Source: Rhodobacteraceae bacterium D3-12
Lineage (GTDB): Bacteria; Pseudomonadota; Alphaproteobacteria; Rhodobacterales; Rhodobacteraceae
Assembly (NCBI GenBank): GCA_025916135.1
Contig: CP104793.1
Location: 1,426,001 to 1,490,000, forward strand
DNA: 64,000 bases
Direction of reading: 5' to 3'
The notes under the pieces were generated by a model. That model saw only the letters and a list, made by a program, of their open reading frames with translations. It was not told the origin of the DNA and did not search any database. The position numbers and the translations under genes are program-made. Shown here piece by piece: positions 9,541 to 20,219 of the stretch. Position 1 is the first letter of the stretch; each line of letters starts with the position of its first letter.

Positions 9541-10364
9541 GCCGGGCTAAGGGCACAGCCTTCTATTGTGACGCGATGCATCTCGCGGCGGTGGCCGTGG
9601 TAGTCGTTGATCGCTTTGTGCCATGTCGCGCGGTTGTCCCACATCGTGACGTCGCCCTTTTGCCATCGCACGCGGGCTTGAAACTCGGGTTTTTGGCAAT
9701 GGGCGTATATCGCCCCGAGGATGGCGTCGGACTCGATCGAGGTAAGTCCGTCGATGTGTGTGGTAAACTGTGGGTTCACAAAGAGCGACTTGCGCCCGGA
9801 CAGCGGGTGACAGATGACAACCGGGTGCAGCACGTCTTGTGTCGCCTTTTCGGCGTTGCCCAGGCGACCGCTGCGAGAGCTGTCGGCGGCGGCTGCTTCG
9901 GCCCCGAAAACATGGCGGGAGCTGTGCCAGGCATAGAGCCCCTCAAGCATGTGCTTGAACCGGTCGGAAAGTGCGTCATAGGCAGCAGTGGTGGAGCAAA
10001 AGACGGTGTCGCCGCCATAGGGCGGGATGTCGATGGCATGCAGGATTGAGCCGGTGGCAGGCTCAAGGTCATAGGCGTGATCGGTGTGCCATTCTTCGCC
10101 AATTGCACCGGTTTGATCGGCTTCTTTCAAAACGAGGGCAACTTCCGGGTGACTGTTGAGGGCTTTGAAGAAACGGTTGACGTTGATAGGGCCAAAGCGG
10201 CGGGCAAAGGCGAGGTGCTCATCCGGGGTGATGCTCTGATTGCGGATGGTGATGACAGAATGTTCGGCGAAGGCAGCGCGCAACGCGTCGAATTGGGTGG
10301 GGTCGCGGATGTCGGCGTCGAATATCTCGGCTCCAAAAAGGCCGGTCAAACGCTTGATTTGCAT
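9537..10364 (-). CDS. TauD/TfdA-family Fe(II)/2-oxoglutarate dioxygenase
   Basis: 275-aa non-heme iron dioxygenase that couples 2-oxoglutarate decarboxylation to substrate oxidation. The iron-binding facial triad shows as the HTD of EEWHTDHAYDLEPATG and a distal His in the HRREMHRVTI region; the 2-oxoglutarate arginine is in the same end segment. The N-terminal GLFGAEI and FARRFGP are family hallmarks. Start: ATG 10364 sits 7 bases after AAAGG, while ATG 10370 is too close. Taurine is only one possible substrate in this family; no transporter is adjacent to guide the choice. Confidence 0.88.
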   Translation of the reverse strand: MQIKRLTGLFGAEIFDADIRDPTQFDALRAAFAEHSVITIRNQSITPDEHLAFARRFGPINVNRFFKALNSHPEVALVLKEADQTGAIGEEWHTDHAYDLEPATGSILHAIDIPPYGGDTVFCSTTAAYDALSDRFKHMLEGLYAWHSSRHVFGAEAAAADSSRSGRLGNAEKATQDVLHPVVICHPLSGRKSLFVNPQFTTHIDGLTSIESDAILGAIYAHCQKPEFQARVRWQKGDVTMWDNRATWHKAINDYHGHRREMHRVTIEGCALSPA

Positions 10365-10454
10365 GTGCATACCTTTGCTGATGCGGTGGACGCCGCAAGC
10401 TTAGGCTCGGATTTGGCATACAGGCAAGGGGCGGTGGCGCCGAGCGGTGCGCGC

Positions 10455-13400
10455 TTATTCGGCGGCGCGCACCGTGTCTTCACCCGGTTCGTTACTATCC
10501 GGGCCCTCTTTGCCAGTTCCGGCTTGGGGCGCGTCTATGTTCGAAGCGGGGTCTTGCTCAGCTGCTTTTGGTCCCAATTCTTCCGTGACGGGCGATGGCC
10601 GTGGGGTGCCGTTGTCGGCTGTATCTTTGGGATCCAGTTTGCCTGCCCGCGTGAGAACGCCTTTCACATCCGCAAGTTCGGGAGCGGCGTCTTCATCGGC
10701 TTCGGGTTGGAAGGCGAGGGCGTCTGCGTCCCAATCCTCGGGCCAGAGGAGTTCGGGCGCACGGATGCGGCGCGCGGCGCGACGCAGCGCCCAATCCTGA
10801 GCCGCTCTGCTGGCGCGGCCCATGGATAGGACTTTGAGCAAGCGGGCAAGCCAGCCAACATAAGTCGCGAACCAGACCCGCAGCGCAAGCATGGAAGGGG
10901 TAAAGACCAGCGTAAGCACCGTGGCGATCCCAAGCCCAAACACAACGGCTGTGGCGAGCTGTTTCCACCAGAGCGCAGTTGGGCTGTCGATGGAGTATCC
11001 GCCACCCAGAAAGTCGAGCGAGAGACCGAACATCATCGGGGCAAGCCCCGCCATGGTGGTGATCGTGGTCAGGAGCACAGGGCGGATGCGGTCTTCGGCG
11101 GTGCGGATGATCGCTTCAATCCGAGGCATATAGCCGGAATATTCCTGATAGGTGTCGATCAGCACAATGTTGTTGTTCACCACAATCCCGGCCAGAGCAA
11201 CAATCCCGGTGCCGGTCATGATGATCGAGAACGTCTGATCCATGACCAGCATCCCGATCAGCACGCCAGTGGTCGAAAGCACCACGGCCAATAGAACCAG
11301 CACAGAGTTATAGATGCTGTTGAACTGTGCCAGCAGGATGATGAACATCAGGCCAAGCGCCCCGGCAAAGGCAGACATGAGGAAGGCTTGGGATTCGGCC
11401 TGATCGTCCTGATCGCCGGTCCATTCCCATTCGACATCCGCAGGGAAGGGCGAGGTTTCGAGCCATTCCGTGAGTGTGGCAATCCGTTCATTTGCGGTCA
11501 TTGGTGTGGTGCCAATGGTCGCGCCATTGTCCATCAGCGTTTGCATAGCAGCCGTATTTGGCACGTCGCCGGGAGATTGAAACTTAAAATACCGTGTCGT
11601 GTAGGTGTACCCGAACAAGCCGAAAAATTTGGGCGTTGTGAAGTTCAATGCAAGGTCGTAGGGCGCGCCCTCTTTGACGCTTTGCGGGGTCACTTCGCTG
11701 CCAAAGCCGAGCTTTATTGGAAAGACCTCGAGCGCGACAGGGTCGGTGCCGGTCTTGGCAGCAAGGGAATCTGCGGCCTGTTGCTGGCGTCGCGCCTCGT
11801 CTTCGAAGCCGCTGTTTTCGACCAATTCGGCGGGCAGAGTGAGCTGCACGAACATGCGGCTGGCCTCGACCCCGGCTTTGACGTCGAAATAACGCAGTTG
11901 ATCGGTGCGGTTGATTTCGGCCAGCTTGGGGACGGGTTTGCGCGAAATAAAGTTCGACAGGGGCACCAAGCCTTCGGTGGTGCGCAGTTTCAGGCTGTCG
12001 AGCGTAGAGAGCACGCGGTCTGCCTCGGGGAGGCGAACGCGAATCTCGATCTCTTCGTCCGAACTGTCGACGCGCATGGTGTCGAGCAGGATGCCGCGCG
12101 TGACGAGTTGCACCATACCGCCGACGGTCGCGACATTCGCACCGTAGCGTCCGGCCTGTTCGACGTTGACGTCGATTTGCCAGTCGATGCCGGGCAGGGG
12201 AAGCGTGTCTTCGATCAGGGTCAGCCCAGCCGTTGCGTCAAATTTGGCGCGGGCGGTGGCGACGGCGGGAAGAAGCGTGTCCCAACGATCGCCTTTCAGA
12301 CGTAGATGCACCGGTTTGGCCGATGCCGGGCCGCGCGCCTGAGCGAGGATTTCGACCTTGATGCCGGGAATTTGTTCAAGCTGAGCCGTCAGTTGGTCGA
12401 TGATCAGGTCGCCGTCATAATCGGGCGATTTGATTTGGCGCATGACCGTGTAGTTGATCAGCGGGATCGTAAACCAAGGTTCCTTAGCGTCCGGGCGGTC
12501 CACCCACGCGATGGTTTCAAGCTGCACCTGACCGATGGTGTCCTTGGGGGTTGAGAGCCGCCGGTGTTATTGTTCAGCCCGCTTTCGCCGGCGAAGGCGA
12601 AGGCGTTTTTAATGCCGGGATGGGCGAGAACGATTTTTTCGGCCTGAGCGACAAGCGCGTCTTTTTGCGCGATGGAAAGGTTGCCGCGCGCGCGCACGTA
12701 AACGATGGCTTGTTCGGGCTCTGACTCGACGAAAAACTCGGTGCCTTTGTTGTTTTCACCAAAATAGGCAAACACCTGCATCACCACAAAGATGACCGTG
12801 ACGATGGAGACGATCGGCATAATGGGATTGCCTGCGACGAATTTGATCAGCAGGCCGAATGGCGTGCGTTTGCGTCGCTCTGACGGGAGCTTGCGCCTTT
12901 CGTATTTGGCCGCTCCGACGGTAATCGAGCTGAGCATTGAGCCGATAAGGAAAATGAGCAGGCCGGGCAGATACGCCAAGACACCTTCGGCCGGTGGGGT
13001 GCCACCAAAGAGGTGACCCGGGCTGAGGGTTTGACGTGCGCCGAGGTAGAGCAGGTAGAGCGAAGGCACCACAAGCAACAAGCGTAGCGTCCAGTGGAGG
13101 TTGCGACGCAGCCAGACCGAACCATAGCTAAAGCTGCGGGTGATCCGGCCCGATACGCCCCCCATGACCGGCAAATAGATCAATGCCACGATCAGCGATG
13201 CGGACAACACAAAGATCAGCGTGACCGGCAGCATGCCCATGAACTGTCCCGGAACGCCGGGCCAAAACAGCATGGGAAGGAATGCGCAAAGCGTCGTCGC
13301 CGTAGAGGAGATGACCGGCCAGAACATGCGTTTGGCCGCCTCGACATAGGCGTGCATAGGGCCGACCCCGTCCGAGATGCGTTTGTCGGCGTATTCGACC

Positions 13401-14620
13401 ACAACGATGGCCCCATCGACCAGCATCCCAACCGCAAGGATCAGGCCGAACATGACGATGTTTGAGACGCTAACCCCCATGAGCGCCAGCAGCACGAAGC
13501 ACAGTAGGAAGGAGGTGGGAATGGCAAAACCGACAAGAAGCGCCGGGCGCACGCCAAGCGCGCTGAGCACGACAATCATAACCAGCGCGATAGCGGTCAG
13601 AACCGACCCTTCGAGTTGGTCAATCATCGAGCCAACCACGTGGGATTGATCGTTAGACGTTCCCAGATGCACAGCGGCTTGCAGTTCTTTCGGCCAAGCG
13701 GTGTGGGCATTGCCCACGATCTTGCGGACTTCTTCGGCCATGTCGAGCAGGTTGAAACCCTTGCGTTTGACCACTTGCAGCGCAACGGTGTTTTCGCCGT
13801 TGAACCGCGCGGTCGAGCTGCGATCTTCGAAGGTGAGCCGGATTTCAGCCAGATCGCCCAGCGTGACGACACGATCACCATTCGTCTTGACCGGAAGGGA
13901 ATAGACATCCTGTGGCTTGGTAAAGCTTGACGGAATTTTTACCGAGAAGGAGCCATTCGCGGTTTCAACCTCACCTGCGGGAATGAGTTGGTTGTTGTTT
14001 TGCACAACGTTGATCAATTCGCCCGCGGTGACGTTGTAGGATTCAAGTCGCAGCGGGTCGATCACCACTTCGAGCATTTCATCGCGGTTGCCGACGATCC
14101 CTGCCTCAAGCACCGCGTCGAGCGATTCCAGCTTGTCCTGCAAGTCTTTGGCGATGCGGTTCATGGTGCGTTCGGGCACTTCGCCGGTAAGGTTCACGAT
14201 GAGCACCGGGAATTCGGAGAAGTTGATCTCGTTGATCGTGTATTTTTCGAATCCTTCGGGGAATTTGCCCTCGGCCGTGTTCATGGCCTCGCGGACGTCG
14301 GCCATGGTCGCGGATTTGTTCCAGCCAAATTCGAATTCGAGAAAGACCCCGGCATAGTTTTCTGCCGCAGTGGCGACCATCCGGTCGAGCCCGTCGAGAT
14401 CGGCCAGTTCGGTTTCCATGACTTTGACGAGCAGAGTTTCGCTGTCGGCAGCCGAAATGCCGGGAAAGGGGACCGAAACGAAGAGACCGGGGATCTGGAT
14501 GTCCGGCTCACCTTCTTTGGGGAGGGTCACATAGGCAAAAGCTCCCACCAAGAGTGAGAGCACGATAAATGCCATGACCATCCGCGCACGGGAGGCGGCA
14601 TAATCGACGATGCCGATCAT
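10455..14620 (-). CDS. RND efflux transporter permease, one-base frameshift near 12546-12550
   Basis: Inner-membrane drug/proton antiporter of the AcrB/MexF superfamily. Two frames meet at a five-G run (plus strand 12546-12550). One extra base joins NNNTGGSQPP to KDTIGQVQLETIAWV and gives about 1388 aa, longer than the usual 1050. The N terminus has a standard first helix and FVSVPFPGISAADSE. The second half has the repeated transmembrane bundle with GTGIVALAGIVVNNNIVLID. A charged, Pro-rich C-terminal tail of about 110 residues is unusual. The start overlaps the stop of the adaptor gene by 4 bp, so they form one operon. Probably intact in the living cell. Confidence 0.88.
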
Positions 14621-15987
14621 TTGGTGGCCTCCTGGAACGATGCTTTGACGGGGACACCGTCGACCACATATTCTTGGCCGATGACGATCACGTCGGCGGC
14701 GTTTTCAAGCCCGGTGATCCAGACGCCTTCGGCGCTGTCTCGTAAAAGCGTGACGGGTTGGAATTTTGCCATGCTGTCACCGGTTACGACCCGCACGCCA
14801 AGAACGCCGTCATCGTTCAGCGTAAGCGAGGATTGCGGGACGAGGTGGGCATCTGCACCTTCGGACGAGATGATGATTTCGACCGTTTGGCCATCACGGA
14901 CCGAAAGGGCAGGGTTGGGAACGGCGATTTCGACGCGGAAGGTGCGGGTCAGAGGATCGGCGGACCGCGACAGGAAGCTGACGCGGCCAACAAGCTCTTC
15001 GCCGGTGGTCAGGCGCGCGCCGGCGAGTGAGCCGACAGAGACGCGGTGGATTTCGGTCTCCGGCACAAAGCCGACAAGCTTGATCGGGTCAAGCTGGATC
15101 ACGGTGGCGCAGACCGAACCGGGTTGCATCAGCGCGCCCAGTTCGGCGGTGTCTGTTTCAAGCAGGCCTTCGAAGGGGGCACGGATTTCGAGGCGCTCGA
15201 TCTCTTTTTGCGCAGCGGCCACGGCGGCTTCTGCGGCTTGGATGCTGGCCTTGGCGCTCAGGATGCCGGATTGCGCGGTTTTCGTGCCTGCCTCGGCTGA
15301 TTTAACCCCGGCCAGTGCCGAGGCGATGCCCGCGTCTGCTCCGCTCATGGCGGCTTGTGCTGATGCGACGCGGGTGTCTGAGGCGTAGCCACCTTCAGAA
15401 AGCTTAAGCGCGGCGTTGAGATTGATTTCGGCCTCGGTACGTTGGGCGCGGGCGGTGATGAGCTGGGCGCGGGCATTCTGCAAGTCGGCCTCGGAGCGGG
15501 GCAACTGCGCCTCGGCTTCGGGCACGCGGGCCTGCGCTTCGGAAAGGCGCGCTTTGGCTTCGGCGAGGGCGGATTCACGCGTGCCGGGATCGAGCCGGCA
15601 GAGAACTTGCCCCTCTTCAACAAATGAGCCTTTGCGTAGGGGCGTGGAGACAATCAAACCACTGGTTTCCGCACGCATGTCGATCTGGCGCGCGGCTTCG
15701 GTCTGGCCGCGCAAAATAACGGCGCTGTCGATAGACTTGGCTTCGGAATGGATGGCAACGACGTTGATCGTCGTGGGGGCGGGCTGTTTGGCGGTCGCCG
15801 TGTTGGCCGGAGTATCGGCGGGAGGGGGCGTATCAGAGCCCGCAGCTGCGCCTTCTGTGGCCCCGTCTTTTCCAGCCCCGTCTTGGACGTCGCCATTCGC
15901 CCATGAGAGCAGCGTCTCGCGTTCAATGATTAGGAAATAGAGAAACACGCTGACCAAAACGGCGGTGAGAATCGGCAAGATGCGCAT
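14617..15987 (-). CDS. RND efflux periplasmic adaptor (membrane fusion protein)
   Basis: 456-aa HlyD/AcrA-type adaptor linking the RND pump to an outer-membrane channel. One N-terminal membrane anchor (residues about 3-23) is followed by a Pro/Ala/Thr-rich spacer, a first lipoyl half (LRKGSFVEEGQVLCRLDPG), and a long Ala/Glu-rich coiled coil (about residues 140-260). The second lipoyl half is APFEGLLETDTAELGALMQPG, then the beta-barrel. First gene of the operon; the permease follows with a 4-bp overlap. No outer-membrane factor or TetR gene is adjacent. An operator-like palindrome lies about 140 bases upstream. Confidence 0.92.
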   Translation of the reverse strand: MRILPILTAVLVSVFLYFLIIERETLLSWANGDVQDGAGKDGATEGAAAGSDTPPPADTPANTATAKQPAPTTINVVAIHSEAKSIDSAVILRGQTEAARQIDMRAETSGLIVSTPLRKGSFVEEGQVLCRLDPGTRESALAEAKARLSEAQARVPEAEAQLPRSEADLQNARAQLITARAQRTEAEINLNAALKLSEGGYASDTRVASAQAAMSGADAGIASALAGVKSAEAGTKTAQSGILSAKASIQAAEAAVAAAQKEIERLEIRAPFEGLLETDTAELGALMQPGSVCATVIQLDPIKLVGFVPETEIHRVSVGSLAGARLTTGEELVGRVSFLSRSADPLTRTFRVEIAVPNPALSVRDGQTVEIIISSEGADAHLVPQSSLTLNDDGVLGVRVVTGDSMAKFQPVTLLRDSAEGVWITGLENAADVIVIGQEYVVDGVPVKASFQEATK

Positions 15988-16387
15988 GTATTATCCTTTT
16001 GACGACTCTCGGGCCGTGGGAAGCACATGGGGGCGCAGACGTTCGCGCAAGACCCAGCCCATGGAAGGGAAGCTATGAATGGTGTCTCAAAGCCTGTTTT
16101 AACGTGGTTTTCCGAGGTCGCAAGTCAAACTGAACTCTGCGGTTCAGTTTAGGGGCGTTTCGCATTGAATTCAAGCAATGGCGCGGCGCTTTAGGGGTGG
16201 TGAAAGGGGGCGCAGCGGGTCGATGAGCGGGCTTTGCGCCAACATTGCCTTAGCGGGGTGTGTCACAGGGGGGTGTCATGGGGAAGGCGATGGGCAGCGA
16301 TGGCGTGAAATAGGCCGTGTTGCGGCTCTTGGCAGCGCGGGGGGGACAGGGTAAGAGGGGGCAATCACGCAACAAGGGGCGTTCCGG
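15988..16387. other. Divergent intergenic region between the RND operon and the yfgM-like gene
   Basis: About 400 bp with no ORF I can support. It must carry promoters for both directions. The main structure seen is the palindrome at 16127-16150. GC-rich short ORFs here have no ribosome sites or family features. Confidence 0.6.
16127..16150. promoter_or_regulatory. Operator-like palindrome upstream of the RND operon
   Basis: Perfect 9-bp arms AAACTGAAC (16127-16135) and GTTCAGTTT (16142-16150) around a 6-bp centre. It is in a divergent promoter region and has no T-run, so it is an operator candidate (TetR or MarR type) rather than a terminator. The regulator is not encoded nearby. Confidence 0.6.
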
Positions 16388-17053
16388 GTGAGCAATAGCG
16401 ACAGTTTTATCGAAGAAGTTTCCGAAGAGGTGCGCCGCGACAGGCTGTTTGCGTTGATGAAACGCTATGGCTGGATTGCTGTTCTTATCGTGATCCTTTT
16501 GGTTGGCGGGGCGGCGTATAACGAATACCGCAAGGCCAGCACCCAAGCCAATGCCGAAGCGACAGGCGATGCAATGATCGCGGCGTTGAAGAACGATGAC
16601 CCGATCAAACGCGCCGCGGCTCTGTCCGCGGTTGAGCCGTCAACGGCGGGGGCGCAAGCGATTGCGCTTATGCTGGAGGCCGCTGAGCAAGTCACCAACG
16701 GTGAATTCGACGCCGCGGTTGCCGCGTTGAAGAAGGTGGAAAGCAATGCTGAGCTGCCTTTGGTCTATCGTCAGGTGGCGGCGTTCAAATTGCTGGCGGT
16801 TCAGGGCGAGAGCCTGTCTGTTGAGGACCGGCGTGCCGGTTATGAAGCTCTGATCGCTCCGGGGTCGGCGTTGCGCCTGTTGGCGGAAGAACAGCTTGCC
16901 CTGATCGAGATTGAAACAGGCAAGCCAGAGGCGGCCACGAAGCGGTTGCAGACCATTGCCAGCGACGCACAGGCCACCGCGGGCTTGCGTCAACGCGTTT
17001 CACAGTTGATTGTGGCGTTGGGCGTGACGCCTGAGCCGACGGGCGCAGACTAG
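16388..17053 (+). CDS. YfgM-like tetratricopeptide membrane protein
   Basis: 221-aa inner-membrane protein with one helix (residues about 29-46, WIAVLIVILLVGGAAYNEY) and a periplasmic helical-repeat domain. Length, topology and its place directly before bamB and der match YfgM, an ancillary periplasmic chaperone that associates with the Sec translocon in Escherichia coli. The GTG start at 16388 reads MSNSDSFIEEVSEEVRRDR, the normal N terminus for alphaproteobacterial members. The bamB gene follows after 70 bases in the same direction, so co-transcription is likely. Confidence 0.85.
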   Translation: MSNSDSFIEEVSEEVRRDRLFALMKRYGWIAVLIVILLVGGAAYNEYRKASTQANAEATGDAMIAALKNDDPIKRAAALSAVEPSTAGAQAIALMLEAAEQVTNGEFDAAVAALKKVESNAELPLVYRQVAAFKLLAVQGESLSVEDRRAGYEALIAPGSALRLLAEEQLALIEIETGKPEAATKRLQTIASDAQATAGLRQRVSQLIVALGVTPEPTGAD

Positions 17054-17123
17054 CCCCAAGCAAGCGAATAACGGCGGCGACAGGCAAAACCAGCCGTCGA
17101 GGAAGACAGACAAGGGTGAGGCC

Positions 17124-18509
17124 ATGACAGAGGCACTTGGTATGCAGGCACTGGACATTCGGGCACATAGGCCGAAGCGGAGCGGTTTGGCCGTTGGGCT
17201 TTGGGTTGGACTGGGGCTGGTGATTGCGGTGTCGGGCTGCACCAAGCGCGAGGAAATCCTTCCCGGTCAACGCGAAGACCTGCGCGCGATCCTGACCGAG
17301 GATGTTCCGGTTGCGAATGATGTTATCCCTGTGAACCGCACGCTTGCCCTTAGAGCCGGGAAAACCACAGCGAATGCCAGTTGGACACAGCGCCACGGGT
17401 CACCGAAGACACGGGTGAGCCACCCCGCCTTTGGTGGCGCGATGCAAGCGATCTGGAGCACCAAGATTGGCGCGGGCGATGGCCGCAAAGGCCGCATCAC
17501 CGCCGATCCGGTGATTGCGGGCGGGCGTATCTATACGCTGGATTCCGAAGCGCGCGTGAGCGCCACAGCGACCAACGGCGAGGCGGTGTGGAGTGTGAGC
17601 CTTCTTCCGTCGCGCGACGGGTCGAATGATGCGACCGGCGGCGGCTTGGCTTATGCCAACGGAACCCTGTTTGTGACCACCGGCTTTGGCGTGTTGACCG
17701 CGCTGGATGCGGCGACCGGACAGGAGCAATGGAAACAAGAGCTGGGCGCGACCGCGTCGGGCGCGCCGAGTGTCAAGAACGGCCTTGTCTTCTTGGCCGC
17801 TGGTGACAACACCGCCTGGGCGGTTGAGGCGAGCACCGGGCGTATTCGCTGGCAATTGGATGCGACGCCGAGCCGCAACAACGTGCTAGGCGCACCGGCA
17901 CCGGCGGTGAACGATCAGGTGGCGATCTTTGGTTTTGGCTCTGGCGAGGTCATGGCGGCCTTTGCCAGCGGCGGTTTGCGGGTTTGGGACGGGGTGATCT
18001 CAGGGCAACGCTTTGCTCTGGCGCGCACCCGCGTATCGGACATCACCGGCGACCCGGTGATCGTGGGCGACACGGTTTATGTGGGCAGCCATTCGGGCCG
18101 GTTGGTTGCGATGAAAGCCAGCACAGGCGAACGCCAGTGGACCGCAAACGAAGGCGCTTTGAACCCTGTGTGGGTTGCGGGCGGATCGGTTTTCCTTGTC
18201 TCTGACCGCAATGAGCTTGTCCGGCTAAGTGCAGAAGACGGCACGAGAATTTGGGGCACGAAGCTTCCCTTTTTCGTCAAGGACCGGCCGCGTCGCCAGA
18301 AGGAAATCTTTGCCCACTATGGCCCGGTATTGGCCGGTGGCAAGCTGATCGTGGCATCGAACGACGGCAAGATCCGCGCGTTTGATCCGGCCTCGGGGAC
18401 GCTTGTTGGGACCGCGGATATTCCGGGCGGGGCGACGACAAACCCGGTGTTTGCGGGCGGCGTGATGTACGTCGTGTCGTCCAACGGCGAGCTTTACGCT
18501 TTCCGTTGA
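17124..18509 (+). CDS. bamB: Outer-membrane assembly lipoprotein BamB (PQQ-like beta-propeller)
   Basis: 461-aa beta-propeller lipoprotein of the BAM complex, which inserts outer-membrane proteins. A lipoprotein signal ends in the lipobox AVSGC near residue 39, so the mature protein starts at that Cys. The body has repeated propeller blades: GGRIYTLDSEARVSATAT, VLTALDAATGQEQWKQELG, WAVEASTGRIRWQLDA, LVAMKASTGERQWTA and KIRAFDPASGTLVG. The N-terminal extension of about 25 residues before the hydrophobic core is long for a signal peptide; a later start is possible. Gene order yfgM-bamB-der is conserved in proteobacteria. Confidence 0.92.
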   Translation: MTEALGMQALDIRAHRPKRSGLAVGLWVGLGLVIAVSGCTKREEILPGQREDLRAILTEDVPVANDVIPVNRTLALRAGKTTANASWTQRHGSPKTRVSHPAFGGAMQAIWSTKIGAGDGRKGRITADPVIAGGRIYTLDSEARVSATATNGEAVWSVSLLPSRDGSNDATGGGLAYANGTLFVTTGFGVLTALDAATGQEQWKQELGATASGAPSVKNGLVFLAAGDNTAWAVEASTGRIRWQLDATPSRNNVLGAPAPAVNDQVAIFGFGSGEVMAAFASGGLRVWDGVISGQRFALARTRVSDITGDPVIVGDTVYVGSHSGRLVAMKASTGERQWTANEGALNPVWVAGGSVFLVSDRNELVRLSAEDGTRIWGTKLPFFVKDRPRRQKEIFAHYGPVLAGGKLIVASNDGKIRAFDPASGTLVGTADIPGGATTNPVFAGGVMYVVSSNGELYAFR

Positions 18510-18557
18510 GCCAAGGGTAGTGTAACGCGGCGGCTTGATCGTCGCTTGGAGCAAGAC

Positions 18558-20030
18558 ATGAGTTTCACCCTCGCCATAGTGGGGCGCCCGAATGTGGGCA
18601 AATCCACCCTGTTCAACCGTCTGGTGGGCAAGCGGCTTGCGCTTGTCGATGATCAGCCCGGCGTGACGCGGGATTTGCGTGAGGGGGCTGCGCGGCTTGG
18701 GGATCTGCGCTTTACCGTGATCGACACGGCGGGGCTTGAAGAGGCCACCGATGACTCGCTTCAGGGGCGGATGCGGCGGCTGACCGAGCGGGCCGTGGAT
18801 ATGGCCGACATTTGCCTGTTTATGATCGACGCGCGGGCCGGGGTGACGCCGGCGGATGAGGTGTTTGCCGATATCCTGCGCAAACGGTCGGCGCATGTGA
18901 TTTTGGCGGCCAACAAGGCCGAAGGGTCGGCCGCAGATGCCGGGGTTTACGAGGCGTTCGGGCTGGGGCTGGGCGAGCCGGTGCGGCTCTCGGCTGAGCA
19001 TGGTGAGGGGCTGAACGAGCTTTACTCGATGTTGATGCCGCTGGCGGATGAATTTGACAAACGGGCGGCATTGGATGCGCCCGAAACCGAGGTTGAGCTG
19101 TCCGAAGAAGAGGCCGAGGAAGGCGCGGAGGAGGCGGTGCCGGTTCCGACCAAATCCAAGCCCTTGCAGATGGCCGTTGTCGGGCGGCCCAACGCGGGAA
19201 AATCGACGCTTATCAATCAGATGCTCGGCGAAGACCGGTTGTTGACCGGGCCGGAAGCGGGGATCACGCGGGACGCGATTTCGCTGTCGGTGGACTGGGG
19301 CGGATTGCCGGTGCGGGTGTTTGACACGGCCGGTATGCGCAAGAAGGCCAAGGTGCAGGACAAGCTGGAAAAGCTGAGTGTGTCTGATGGCTTGCGGGCG
19401 GTAAAATTTGCCGAAGTGGTGGTTGTTCTGCTGGATGCGGCGATCCCGTTTGAGCAGCAGGATTTGCGGATTGCCGACCTTGCCGAGCGCGAAGGGCGCG
19501 CGGTGGTTGTGGCGGTCAACAAATGGGACATCGAGGACGAAAAACAACAGAAACTCAGGGACTTGAAGGAAGCTTTTGATAGGTTGCTTCCACAGTTGCG
19601 CGGCGCGCCTTTGATCACTGTTTCGGCCAAGACGGGGCGCGGGATGGACCGGCTTCGCGAGGCGGTTTTGCGCGCCTATGAGGTGTGGAACCGCCGGGTG
19701 AGCACGGCCCAGCTTAACAGATGGTTAACCGGGATGGTCGAAGCCCATCCGCCGCCCGCACCGCAAGGCAAGCGCATCAAGCTGCGTTATATGACCCAAG
19801 CCAAGACCCGGCCGCCGGGGTTTGTTGTTATGTGCTCGCATCCCGATAAAATGCCGGACAGTTACACCCGCTATTTGGTTAACGGGCTGCGCGAGAGTTT
19901 CGACATGCCGGGCGCGCCGATCCGGCTTTATATGCGCTCGCAGAATGACAAGAACCCCTATAAGGGCCGCAAGAAAGCGGTCCCTCAAAGCTTAGAAAAC
20001 ACACGCAGGGGCGCCGCAGTTAGCGCATAG
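18558..20030 (+). CDS. der: Ribosome biogenesis GTPase Der (EngA)
   Basis: 490-aa double-GTPase needed for 50S ribosomal subunit assembly. Two G domains are visible, each with its P-loop: GRPNVGKST (residues about 8-16) and GRPNAGKST (about 210). Matching G3 motifs are DTAG in [11 protein letters not shown] and [13 protein letters not shown]4 motifs are NKAE and NKWD. The C-terminal KH-like domain includes [19 protein letters not shown]. The ATG at 18558 begins MSFTLAIVG; an earlier in-frame TTG is not preferred. Fully intact. Confidence 0.97.
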   Translation: MSFTLAIVGRPNVGKSTLFNRLVGKRLALVDDQPGVTRDLREGAARLGDLRFTVIDTAGLEEATDDSLQGRMRRLTERAVDMADICLFMIDARAGVTPADEVFADILRKRSAHVILAANKAEGSAADAGVYEAFGLGLGEPVRLSAEHGEGLNELYSMLMPLADEFDKRAALDAPETEVELSEEEAEEGAEEAVPVPTKSKPLQMAVVGRPNAGKSTLINQMLGEDRLLTGPEAGITRDAISLSVDWGGLPVRVFDTAGMRKKAKVQDKLEKLSVSDGLRAVKFAEVVVVLLDAAIPFEQQDLRIADLAEREGRAVVVAVNKWDIEDEKQQKLRDLKEAFDRLLPQLRGAPLITVSAKTGRGMDRLREAVLRAYEVWNRRVSTAQLNRWLTGMVEAHPPPAPQGKRIKLRYMTQAKTRPPGFVVMCSHPDKMPDSYTRYLVNGLRESFDMPGAPIRLYMRSQNDKNPYKGRKKAVPQSLENTRRGAAVSA

Positions 20031-20219
20031 TCCCGATATTGGACAAAATTAGTTTACAAAGCCCTTCTTTTGCGTGCGAAATGGGGGGCGCGGGCCGTAT
20101 TTCCGCGGCAAGCAGGGTTGCTGGTTAAGCGTATGTAATTTAGCATTTTCTGACGGACGAATGATCGCCTGCTGGGGAATTAACCAGGCGTGGACCGGAA
20201 ATTTGGAACGGTTAGAAAA

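Noticed and set aside
10077-10829. 250-codon plus-strand ORF
   Set aside because: Antisense to the dioxygenase start and the RND tail, with no family match.
18225-19547. 440-codon minus-strand ORF
   Set aside because: Antisense to bamB and der, both of which are clearly real.
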